The notes beneath the pieces were generated by a model that saw nothing but the letters and a program-made list of their open reading frames with translations, was not told the DNA's origin and did no database searches. Source: Syntrophomonas sp. (GTDB lineage Bacteria; Bacillota; Syntrophomonadia; Syntrophomonadales; Syntrophomonadaceae). From it: 5,709 bases of DNA. A program made the translations under genes and the position numbers. Where the stretch lies: contig JAQVXF010000082.1 in assembly GCA_028709355.1 (NCBI GenBank), positions 1 to 5,709 on the forward strand, given 5' to 3'. Numbering within the stretch: position 1 is the first letter of the stretch; every line of letters starts with the position of its first letter. This document shows, piece after piece, positions 1-5,191 of the stretch.

Positions 1-1145
1 TCGATCCCAAATGATGATATATTATACGGGCTGTCCACCAGCACAACATTTACAGGAGCTGGACCATCCGAGTACAATGCCCAGATACGACCGCTGACAA
101 AATCGCCATAAATATAGGCATTCCGAAGAGCAGGTAAACTCGGGCTCTGATACACATAACCTCCAGTGATGGAGTTGCCTAAAGGGCGGCGGTATTCCCA
201 AATCGGCATTTCCAATCCCTCCCGGTTGCAATTACTGGAAGCCGGGTAACAAAGGCTGCCCTCCATTAGGTTCCAGCCATAATTGAGCCCCTTCCGAACA
301 ATATCGACCTCTTCCATGGTGTTTTGCCCCACATCCGCAGCCCAGAGACGTCCTTCGTCATCAAAGCTGAATTTCCATGGATTTCTCAGACCATAAGCGA
401 ATACCTCCGGCCGGTAGCCACTATTATTCCCCACAAATGGATTATCACCCGGAATACCATAACCCACCCCCGGTGACGATCCATTGACGTCTATCCTCAA
501 GATCTTGCCCAGCAAGCTACTGCGATTCTGGGCGTTGCCGCGCGGATCTCCCGCCGAACCCCCATCTCCGGTGGCAATGTACAGTAATCCATCGGGACCA
601 AAAGCAATACAACCGCCATTATGGTTGGCAAACGGCTGTGGTATAGTCAGGACTACCTGTTCACTATCGGGCCGACCTGTCTGCGGCGTTTGATCGTTGG
701 CCTGGTAACGGGCTACGACCGTCTCGTTCTGGTCAGTATAATTCACATAGAAGATTTGGTTGCGGGCAAAATCAGGGTGAAAAGCCATCCCCAGTAAACC
801 CTTTTCAGAAGCGTTGCTGTCGACCCGGTCACTGATGTCGAGGAACAACCGGGCCGAACCTGCTGAAGGATTTTTCTCGATAACATATATTCTCCCAGCC
901 TTTTCTACCACGAAGAGCCGATTGCTGCCATCACCGGGAGCGATCAACTCAACCGGCTGCTGGAAGGATAGTCCGGGGAAAGCATCAACAAGCTCAACTA
1001 CTGGGATGGTAGCATCGGCAGCTCTATTCAGGCTGTTTTGCCCTGGCTCGACCAGCTCGCCAGGCGACGAGGTCGTATTTTGCTCTTGGCATCCTGCCAC
1101 CAACAACAAAAGAGCCAATCCTATTAACCGACATAGCTTAACCAT
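1..1145 (-). CDS. Glucose/sorbosone dehydrogenase-family (PQQ-dependent sugar dehydrogenase-like) lipoprotein, 3' end cut by window
   Basis: The window holds 381 codons of a predicted exported six-bladed beta-propeller protein. Residues 1-19 form a lipoprotein signal: a short basic start, a Leu-rich core and lipobox LVAGC with Cys19. A Ser/Gly/Asn linker follows, then the propeller from about residue 45. Family motifs visible are EKGLLGMAFHPDF (114-126), NHNGG (174-178; His175 aligns with the catalytic His of soluble glucose dehydrogenase), FGPDGLLYIATGDGG (182-196), LLGKILRID (211-219), AYGLRNPW (250-257, Arg254), DVGQ (271-274), SITGGYVY (325-332) and SGRIWAL (351-357). The reading frame stays open to the left edge and the family's last strands are missing, perhaps 20-40 residues. 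The start is set by AGGAGGT placed 6 nt upstream. Known members oxidise sugars with PQQ, but many homologues have no known substrate or cofactor. Family assignment is secure; activity is not. Confidence 0.92.
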   Translation of the reverse strand, partial: MVKLCRLIGLALLLLVAGCQEQNTTSSPGELVEPGQNSLNRAADATIPVVELVDAFPGLSFQQPVELIAPGDGSNRLFVVEKAGRIYVIEKNPSAGSARLFLDISDRVDSNASEKGLLGMAFHPDFARNQIFYVNYTDQNETVVARYQANDQTPQTGRPDSEQVVLTIPQPFANHNGGCIAFGPDGLLYIATGDGGSAGDPRGNAQNRSSLLGKILRIDVNGSSPGVGYGIPGDNPFVGNNSGYRPEVFAYGLRNPWKFSFDDEGRLWAADVGQNTMEEVDIVRKGLNYGWNLMEGSLCYPASSNCNREGLEMPIWEYRRPLGNSITGGYVYQSPSLPALRNAYIYGDFVSGRIWALYSDGPAPVNVVLVDSPYNISSFGI

Positions 1146-1151
1146 TCGCCT

Positions 1152-1158
1152 ACCTCCT
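1152..1158 (-). promoter_or_regulatory. Strong Shine-Dalgarno site of the lipoprotein gene
   Basis: AGGAGGT on the minus strand lies 6 nt before the ATG that opens directly into the lipoprotein signal peptide. It fixes that start. It also falls 12 nt from the first possible codon of the divergent DUF2905 gene, so the two 5' ends are almost on top of each other. Confidence 0.85.
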
Positions 1159-1169
1159 ATTCCCATCCC

Positions 1170-1370
1170 TTGATATGCTCAGCCGGTTCTACCTTGCCAA
1201 TCTTGGCTTTGGTCTGGCTGGCCAGTTCTAAACTGGGCTTCAGTTTTTTCCGATTACCCGGTGATATCTTGATCCGGCGGTACAACTTAACCTTCTATTT
1301 CCCCTGGGTGACCGGACTTGTCATCAGTATACTTCTTTCTTTCATTTTAGGTCTATTTGCGCGCAGATAA
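1170..1370 (+). CDS. DUF2905 family small membrane protein
   Basis: This 66-residue protein is the only plus-strand gene I can support. The C-terminal two thirds match my recollection of DUF2905: RLPGDI (28-33), a basic/Asn stretch, TFYFP (41-45), then one clear membrane helix (about 46-63) ending in ARR. The first 26 residues are less typical, with a shorter and interrupted hydrophobic stretch. No ATG is available in this frame: TTG at 1170 is the longest start and further TTG codons lie at 1194, 1203 and 1209. None has a recognisable Shine-Dalgarno site. The length before RLPGDI suits the family, so the gene may be intact, but a damaged 5' end is possible. The terminator at 1484-1508 could end its transcript. 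The family's function is unknown. Its first codons lie 24 nt from the divergent lipoprotein start. Confidence 0.68.
   Translation: MICSAGSTLPILALVWLASSKLGFSFFRLPGDILIRRYNLTFYFPWVTGLVISILLSFILGLFARR
1326..1355 (-). promoter_or_regulatory. Possible sigma-A promoter for the lipoprotein gene
   Basis: The minus strand reads TAGACC (plus 1350-1355), an 18-nt spacer, then TATACT (1326-1331). That is 4/6 and 5/6 matches to consensus. It would start transcription near 1319, about 170 nt before the lipoprotein start and inside the DUF2905 coding region on the opposite strand. No better promoter is visible closer to the gene. It was found by eye only. Confidence 0.33.
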
Positions 1371-1483
1371 AACCTGGCTGGATTGGGGATCCTCCGACCA
1401 TTTTGCGGCAGCGATGCCCCGATTTAAATGCTGTGGCTGCGATTAGGCAGGCGAGACTGCCAAACCCCAACCCACCCAAAACA

Positions 1484-1508
1484 AAAACCACGCAATTTGC
1501 GTGGTTTT
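1484..1508. terminator. Bidirectional intrinsic terminator between tRNA-Thr and DUF2905
   Basis: A perfect inverted repeat has 12-nt arms (AAAACCACGCAA and TTGCGTGGTTTT) around a single T, which in RNA gives a GC-rich CCACGC/GCGTGG stem. On the minus strand it is followed by TTTTTGTTTT, a good U-tract 12 nt after the tRNA 3' end. On the plus strand it is followed by TTTTGCCTTTT, 114 nt after the DUF2905 stop. It fits termination of converging transcripts. A smaller hairpin without a T-tract (GGCAG/CTGCC, 1446-1461) lies between it and DUF2905. Confidence 0.9.
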
Positions 1509-1519
1509 GCCTTTTCTAA

Positions 1520-1595
1520 TGGAGCCGAGCACAGGACTCGAACCCGCAACCTGCTGATTACAAATCAGCTGCTCTACCGATTGAGCTAGCTCGGC
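1520..1595 (-). tRNA. tRNA-Thr, anticodon TGT
   Basis: This 76-nt tRNA folds completely. The acceptor stem is GCCGAGC/GCTCGGC, seven perfect pairs. The D arm is GCTC/GAGC with GG in the loop. The anticodon stem is GCTGA/TCAGC with loop TTTGTAA, so the anticodon is UGU, which reads ACA and other ACN codons by wobble. The T arm is GCGGG/CCTGT (two G-U pairs) with loop TTCGAGT. The discriminator is U and the CCA end is encoded. It has its own promoter directly upstream and an intrinsic terminator directly downstream. I see no terminator between sigH and this gene, so read-through from sigH could also supply it. Confidence 0.97.
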
Positions 1596-1607
1596 GCGGC
1601 AAATAAG

Positions 1608-1636
1608 ATTTTAGCTCCAGGGCCATTCAAAGTCAA
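1608..1636 (-). promoter_or_regulatory. Sigma-A-type promoter of tRNA-Thr
   Basis: The minus strand has TTGACT (plus 1631-1636), a 17-nt spacer and TAAAAT (1608-1613). That is 5/6 in both boxes at the ideal spacing. The expected start is about 1600-1604, leaving only a 5-9 nt leader before the mature tRNA. It sits 45 nt past the sigH stop codon, so the tRNA can be expressed independently of sigH. Confidence 0.8.
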
Positions 1637-1680
1637 GCCCGGATTCTTATGAAGATATGGCCGTGTAGCAGTCATTAGGT

Positions 1681-2334
1681 TCAGCTCATTTGTTCACGGT
1701 CTTCGAGGTATTTCTCCAGCTTTCGTTTAACCCTCTGCAGGGCATTGTCAATCGATTTGACGTGGCGCTTCAGATCCACTGATATTTCCTGGTAGGACTT
1801 GCCTTCCAGATAGGACATCAACACTTTCCATTCCAGCGAACTTAGAATCTCGCCCATCTTCTTCTCGATAAATTTGAATTCCTCACGGCTGATGATTATT
1901 TCTTCTGGATTGGTTATTCCGGTGGTGGTTATGATGTCCATCAAAGTGCGGTCAGACTCTTCATCATATATGGGCTTATTGAGGGATACATAAGAATTAA
2001 GCGGAATATGCTTTTGGCGAGTTGCGGTCTTTATTGCAGTTATGATTTGCCGGGTGATACATAGCTCGGCAAAAGCTCTGAAGGAGGTTAGTTTATCCAC
2101 CCGATAATCGCGTATAGCTTTGAAGAGACCGATCATACCTTCCTGGATGATATCTTCTCTATCCGCGCCAATCAAAAAATAGGACCGGGCTTTGGCTCTT
2201 ACGAAGTTCTTGTACTTGTCGATGAGGAACTCTATGGCAAACTGCTCACCTTGTTGAGCCAACTCCACCGTTTCTTCGTCCTGCATCTCCGTGTAGGTGA
2301 GAAAGTACTCTTTCGCAGCGACGGAACTGATCAT
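1681..2334 (-). CDS. sigH: RNA polymerase sporulation sigma factor SigH (Spo0H)
   Basis: This 217-residue sigma-70 family factor directs RNA polymerase to transition-phase and early sporulation promoters. Region 2 spans about 33-110 and includes NFVRAKARSYFLIGADREDI (43-62), QEGMIGLFKAIRDY and SFRAFAELCITRQIITAIKT, all very close to B. subtilis Spo0H as I remember it. A linker carries PLNSYVSLNKPIYDEESDRT (111-130). Region 4 (about 160-212) has the helix-turn-helix SYQEISVDLKRHVKSIDNAL (180-199) and a basic tail. Length matches the roughly 218 residues of the Bacillus protein. One visible difference is Trp169 in SSLEWKVL, where Bacillus has Arg. The ATG at 2334 is preceded by a GGGGGCGA stretch that can act as Shine-Dalgarno. 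The gene follows rlmB by 101 nt, as in Firmicutes generally but without yacP between. Its own promoter overlaps the end of rlmB. Confidence 0.97.
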   Translation of the reverse strand: MISSVAAKEYFLTYTEMQDEETVELAQQGEQFAIEFLIDKYKNFVRAKARSYFLIGADREDIIQEGMIGLFKAIRDYRVDKLTSFRAFAELCITRQIITAIKTATRQKHIPLNSYVSLNKPIYDEESDRTLMDIITTTGITNPEEIIISREEFKFIEKKMGEILSSLEWKVLMSYLEGKSYQEISVDLKRHVKSIDNALQRVKRKLEKYLEDREQMS

Positions 2335-2392
2335 TCGATCGCCCCCATATTATGATTTGAAGTACGTGATATGAAAAAAGACCTGCGCTCAG

Positions 2393-2407
2393 ATAGGTAA
2401 GACCTAT
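2393..2407 (-). promoter_or_regulatory. Short inverted repeat at the sigH transcription start
   Basis: ATAGGT-CTT-ACCTAT forms perfect 6-nt arms around 3 nt and covers the predicted sigH start site near 2404. A second AGGTCTT copy occurs 20 nt downstream, directly followed by more T residues (AGGTCTTTTTT, about 2374-2384). The same ACCT could therefore pair with either AGGT, and the second pairing sits against a T-run. It could be an operator at the start site or a minor leader hairpin. The stems are short, so function is uncertain. Confidence 0.35.
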
Positions 2408-2410
2408 AAT

Positions 2411-2439
2411 AGTATAGCCATTGAAATCCGAAACGTCAA
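2411..2439 (-). promoter_or_regulatory. Sigma-A-type promoter of sigH
   Basis: The minus strand reads TTGACG (plus 2434-2439), a 17-nt spacer, then TATACT (2411-2416), 5/6 in both boxes. The -35 box overlaps the rlmB stop codon (2436-2438). Transcription should begin about 2404, giving a 5' leader near 70 nt. A vegetative promoter just before sigH agrees with Bacillus, where spo0H has its own sigma-A promoter repressed by AbrB. No AbrB site can be read reliably here. Confidence 0.8.
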
Positions 2440-3179
2440 GGCTTCGCCTGGCACCACCGTTGCCGGATGACCTCATATATTATGAGGCCCGCTGCGACGG
2501 AAGCGTTCAGCGATGATATGGTCCCCGCCATAGGTATACTGACCAGCATATCGCAATTCTGGCGCACCAGTTTCCTGATCCCGGTGCCTTCTCCACCGAT
2601 CACCACTGCGGTGGGATTGGGTATAGAGCTCTGGTAGTAAGGAACGCCTTCCATATCGGCTCCTACCATCCATAAACCCTGTTTCTTAAGATCCTTCATG
2701 CAGTTGACCAGGTTGGTCACCCGGGCCACCAGCATATGTTCGACCGCCCCGGCAGACGCCCGGACCACTGCCGGGGTTACCTCCACCGAATTGTGCTGGG
2801 GAATAATTACGCCATGAACTCCAGCGCATTCAGCTGTCCTGATAATCGACCCCAGATTCTGAGGGTCCTCAAGTCCATCTAATATTAATACGAACGGTGC
2901 CTCTCCATTTAGGGCAGCCTTCTCCAAAATCTCTTCCGGGGTTGAATACTCATAACTGTCCACCAATGCCACTACCCCCTGGTGGTTGGCCATGGTGTAC
3001 ATCCCATCCAATCTCTGTTTATCAACATACTGGCAGAAAATCCCTCGTCTCTGGGCCAAGTGGAGCAGTTCCTCCATCCTTTTGCCAGTACGGCCCTCCT
3101 GTATGAATATCTTATGGACCCGGCGCCTTCCCCGCATCGCTTCCATGATACTATTTACTCCGGCCAGTTTATCCTGCAT
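2436..3179 (-). CDS. rlmB: 23S rRNA (guanosine-2'-O-)-methyltransferase RlmB, TrmH/SpoU family
   Basis: This 247-residue SPOUT methyltransferase is predicted to 2'-O-methylate a guanosine of the 23S rRNA peptidyl-transferase region (G2251 in E. coli) using S-adenosylmethionine. Residues 3-75 form the L30e-like substrate-binding domain ending in NHQGVV (65-70). The catalytic trefoil-knot domain follows. Motif 1 is DPQNLGSIIRTAE (105-117, with Asn108 and Arg114), motif 2 is VIGGEGTGI (193-201, Glu197), and motif 3 is SIPMAGTISSLNASVAAG (214-231, Asn225). All key residues are present. I chose the ATG at 3179 because AAGGGAG lies 7 nt upstream and the protein then matches the usual length of about 249. 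An in-frame ATG at 3224 would add 15 residues but has no ribosome site. RlmB next to sigH is the normal Firmicutes arrangement. Confidence 0.95.
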   Translation of the reverse strand: MQDKLAGVNSIMEAMRGRRRVHKIFIQEGRTGKRMEELLHLAQRRGIFCQYVDKQRLDGMYTMANHQGVVALVDSYEYSTPEEILEKAALNGEAPFVLILDGLEDPQNLGSIIRTAECAGVHGVIIPQHNSVEVTPAVVRASAGAVEHMLVARVTNLVNCMKDLKKQGLWMVGADMEGVPYYQSSIPNPTAVVIGGEGTGIRKLVRQNCDMLVSIPMAGTISSLNASVAAGLIIYEVIRQRWCQAKP

Positions 3180-3186
3180 GCCTTCG

Positions 3187-3193
3187 CTCCCTT
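3187..3193 (-). promoter_or_regulatory. Shine-Dalgarno site deciding the rlmB start
   Basis: AAGGGAG on the minus strand ends 7 nt before the ATG at 3179. The alternative upstream ATG at 3224 is preceded by a pyrimidine/purine mix with no AGGAG-like stretch, so the shorter protein is preferred. Confidence 0.65.
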
Positions 3194-3249
3194 CTGGAAA
3201 AGTCCGGTTGATAATGTGCCTCATTCTGAAGCCTGGCCAATCACATCAC

Positions 3250-3281
3250 AGTATAATTCCAACCCGGCTCCGCCTCGACAA
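3250..3281 (-). promoter_or_regulatory. Possible promoter of rlmB
   Basis: A good -10 box, TATACT, lies at plus 3250-3255, about 70 nt upstream of the rlmB start. The -35 side is weak: TCGAGG at the ideal 17-nt spacing (3273-3278), or TTGTCG at 20 nt (3276-3281). It sits in the 141-nt gap after the DUF1287 gene. That gap also holds a CCACCG/CGGTGG inverted repeat (3285-3320, large loop, no T-tract), which is not a convincing terminator. Confidence 0.35.
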
Positions 3282-3320
3282 CCCACCGGCAGACCAGGCA
3301 GAGTATTCCCCCCACGGTGG

Positions 3321-4058
3321 CTATGTCTGGTGTTCCCCCCCATTTATGGGATCCTCGAGAGGAATGAAGCGAAAATGATTGCTTATAGGGGTAGGCCAAT
3401 TGGTCAGGTAATACTGGTCCTCCCTGGCCGCAGGTCCGCTATTGTGAATCATCAGGGGTACTCCGTCTCTCCCCCGTTTATCGGAGATAATCCCGATGTG
3501 CTCCAGCCGCCCGCCAAACACCACGATATCGCCCGCCTGCCATTGCTCCAAGTTTCCGGTCGCTCCCGGGTTGATCTCGATGGTCAACTGCTGAGCATGA
3601 CGAGTAAAAAACACACGGAGATTGCTGACTCGGCGGAAATCAATGTTGGGATCCGGTTGGGCGCCGGTAGCACCATACTTAGCCGGGGCACGTGCTATGT
3701 CCTCATCCACCATCTTCTTCAGGTCATAACCAGCTGCCGCCAACGCCCTCCATATTACGTCGGTGCATGCCCCGCGGCCTTCAGGGGGATAGCCTGCATA
3801 GTAGGCACCGTCATAGATCGTCCCCCGGATTACCTCCTCCCGTGCTCCCAGCACTATATCGATGGAATCCGGCACCTGGTTATGATTCTGATCCTGCCGC
3901 GAAACTAATTGGGGTACCTGGCAGGCAGGCTTGGTTGGGAGGAGATTGCTGACTGTTCCATTTTTGAGGATCTCTGCGGTGAGTCCATATACAATATACA
4001 GTCCAATTAATATCATCATGACCACCAACGGCCATTTTCCGTTCTTCTTCGGTTCCAT
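3321..4058 (-). CDS. DUF1287 domain protein with N-terminal membrane anchor
   Basis: This 245-residue protein has a short Lys-rich head, one membrane segment at about 9-27 (uncleaved anchor or signal peptide), and an extracytoplasmic domain. Residues 56-67 read DQNHNQVPDSID, a D-x-N-x-N...D loop like calcium-binding dockerin/EF-hand loops. The DUF1287 domain runs from about 68 to the end: DIVLGAREE, YYAGYPPEGRGACTDVIWRAL (87-106), DPNIDFRRVSNL (136-147), WQAGDIVVFGG (173-183), HIGIISDKR (187-195) and HNSG (205-208). Cys98 and His187, with a polar residue near 205-206, are placed like an NlpC/P60-type papain-fold catalytic centre, so a cell-wall or peptide hydrolase/amidase role is an inference. 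The reaction is not established for the family. Start 4058 was chosen because GGGAG lies 7 nt upstream; a GTG at 4124 would add 22 unconvincing residues and lies upstream of the candidate promoter's predicted transcription start. Confidence 0.88.
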   Translation of the reverse strand: MEPKKNGKWPLVVMMILIGLYIVYGLTAEILKNGTVSNLLPTKPACQVPQLVSRQDQNHNQVPDSIDIVLGAREEVIRGTIYDGAYYAGYPPEGRGACTDVIWRALAAAGYDLKKMVDEDIARAPAKYGATGAQPDPNIDFRRVSNLRVFFTRHAQQLTIEINPGATGNLEQWQAGDIVVFGGRLEHIGIISDKRGRDGVPLMIHNSGPAAREDQYYLTNWPTPISNHFRFIPLEDPINGGEHQT

Positions 4059-4065
4059 ACCCGCT

Positions 4066-4070
4066 CTCCC
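4066..4070 (-). promoter_or_regulatory. Shine-Dalgarno site deciding the DUF1287 start
   Basis: GGGAG on the minus strand sits 7 nt before the ATG at 4058, which leads straight into the Lys-rich head and membrane segment expected at a protein N-terminus. Confidence 0.6.
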
Positions 4071-4100
4071 AGGCCAGATACTCAATTTTGCCTGTCTGGT

Positions 4101-4129
4101 CTTAAAAATTGGAACAATTGTCACCTCAA
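4101..4129 (-). promoter_or_regulatory. Possible promoter of the DUF1287 gene, with an inverted repeat in the spacer
   Basis: The minus strand reads TTGAGG (plus 4124-4129), a 17-nt spacer and TTTAAG (4101-4106), 4/6 in each box. The predicted start near 4094 leaves a leader of about 36 nt to the ATG at 4058. The spacer contains AATTG-TTC-CAATT (4107-4119), and a second hairpin CGGGA/TCCCG (4130-4142) abuts the -35 box. An operator here is possible but unproven. The rest of the 210-nt gap up to 4268 shows no terminator with a T-tract. Confidence 0.33.
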
Positions 4130-4268
4130 CGGGAAACTCCCGGTTGGATGGTTGAACCTAGACAATGAGGGGGCGGTGGTATGAGCGGCTCGGCTCTGGA
4201 TTAGTAACGACCAACGCCAGCTCCACCTTTCTATAAAGACGCCCCACTGTAGCTATACTCGCCTTGGT

Positions 4269-5114
4269 TTAAGACCGCACCGACGGTACCAGGGCCATCT
4301 GACACTTCAAGGGATTGCTTAGCTGCCGAAAAATCCCTTGGACCATTTCCTTGTACTCCTCCGGGTTACTGACATACCGCTCAAGAACAGGCAACGCCCA
4401 GGGAAAATGCTCTCGGTATTTGGTCCTCAAGCGGTGTAGGACTGCTGGATACGGATTTAGGCAATCCACCCATATTTCTGCTACACCGGCATCGCTCAAC
4501 ACCCGCCACAATGACTCCAGTTTTTCGCGGCTGTCGGTTAAGCCCGGCAGCAGGGGGGCAATGAAAACCCAAACCGGTATCCCCGCATCAACCAGGCGGA
4601 GGGCTGCTTCCAACCGCCGGGCCGGTGGCGATGCGCCGGGTTCCATGATCCGGGCTACCTCTTGGTCCATGGTGGTTATGGTGAATCCGATATGGCAAAG
4701 CGGCAACTGTTGCAAGACACTTAGGTCCCTTACCACCAAAGCCGATTTGGTCAGTATATGGACCTCAAGCCGCCGGTAATGCGCCAGTAACTCCAGGCAG
4801 GAACGGGTTATCTTGAACGAGGCCTCCGCCGGTTGATAGGCATCAGTAACGGTACCAATGACAAGCTTGCCCCCTGGAGGGTTGCGGCTGCCCAGTTTTT
4901 TGGCTAACATCTCGGCAGCGTTCACTTTAACATCCAAAAATTCTCCCCATTTTTCCTGGTGCCCGCTGAAACGGCACATAAATGAGGCATAACAGTATAC
5001 ACAAGCGTGGGTACATCCCCCATAGGGATTCAGGCAATAATCATAGCCCGGAATCCCGGTCTTGTTAAGGATCGATTTGCAGATGATTTCACGCAGTATC
5101 TGAGGGCCGTTCAT
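4269..5114 (-). CDS. Radical SAM protein, spore photoproduct lyase (SPL)-like family
   Basis: This 281-residue protein belongs to the COG1533-type group related to spore photoproduct lyase. Visible motifs are the NPYGGC entry, then CTHACVYCYA (34-43), whose Cys34, Cys38 and Cys41 form the CxxxCxxC [4Fe-4S] cluster site. GTVTDAYQPAE (87-97) and LTKSALVVRDL (121-131) follow, then GFTITTMD and MEPGASPPARRLEA (157-170), AGIPVWVFIAPLLPGL (177-192) and the end of the TIM-barrel-like fold. The cluster, with S-adenosylmethionine, should generate a deoxyadenosyl radical. It matches the widespread Rv2578c-like branch better than true SplB, so repair of spore photoproduct should not be assumed; the substrate is unknown. 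ATG 5114 was chosen because GAGG lies 5 nt upstream and the following sequence looks native. A GTG at 5183 would add a low-complexity Ala/Ser stretch. It follows thyX by 115 nt. Confidence 0.9.
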   Translation of the reverse strand: MNGPQILREIICKSILNKTGIPGYDYCLNPYGGCTHACVYCYASFMCRFSGHQEKWGEFLDVKVNAAEMLAKKLGSRNPPGGKLVIGTVTDAYQPAEASFKITRSCLELLAHYRRLEVHILTKSALVVRDLSVLQQLPLCHIGFTITTMDQEVARIMEPGASPPARRLEAALRLVDAGIPVWVFIAPLLPGLTDSREKLESLWRVLSDAGVAEIWVDCLNPYPAVLHRLRTKYREHFPWALPVLERYVSNPEEYKEMVQGIFRQLSNPLKCQMALVPSVRS

Positions 5115-5161
5115 GATTGCCTCATCTCTCGACGCCGCTGCTGTTGATGGGGCGGGGCAGA

Positions 5162-5191
5162 CTGCTTGGCTGAGAAGCAGCACTCAAGTGC
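5162..5191 (-). repeat. Two adjacent small hairpins upstream of the radical SAM gene
   Basis: CTGCTT/AAGCAG (6-nt arms, 7-nt loop, 5162-5180) directly abuts, sharing base 5180, GCACT/AGTGC (5-nt arms, 2-nt centre, 5180-5191). They lie in the 115-nt gap after thyX. On the minus strand they are followed by a C-rich stretch rather than a T-tract, so they do not look like a terminator. They may be leader structure or chance. Confidence 0.3.

Noticed and set aside
814..1173. 119-codon plus-strand open frame
   Set aside because: It is antisense to the signal peptide and first propeller blades of the sugar dehydrogenase-like gene, is Ser/Pro-rich and matches no family I know.
2246..2476. Minus-strand frame spanning the rlmB end and sigH start
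   Set aside because: It overlaps both real genes out of frame and crosses the sigH promoter and leader. It does not resemble YacP, which I looked for here.
3285..3320. CCACCG/CGGTGG inverted repeat after the DUF1287 stop, considered as a terminator
   Set aside because: The loop is about 24 nt and no T-tract follows on the minus strand, so it lacks the features of an intrinsic terminator.
2982..3908. 308-codon plus-strand open frame
   Set aside because: It runs antisense through rlmB and the DUF1287 gene, both with full sets of family motifs. The translated product is rich in Pro/Ser/Arg with no recognisable domain, and no ribosome site precedes it.
4315..4779. 154-codon plus-strand open frame
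   Set aside because: It is antisense to the radical SAM gene, has shadow-like composition, and has neither motifs nor a ribosome site.
5114..5183. Upstream GTG start for the radical SAM gene
   Set aside because: The added 23 residues are Ala/Ser-rich and unlike the family, the region contains hairpins, and the ATG at 5114 has GAGG 5 nt upstream.
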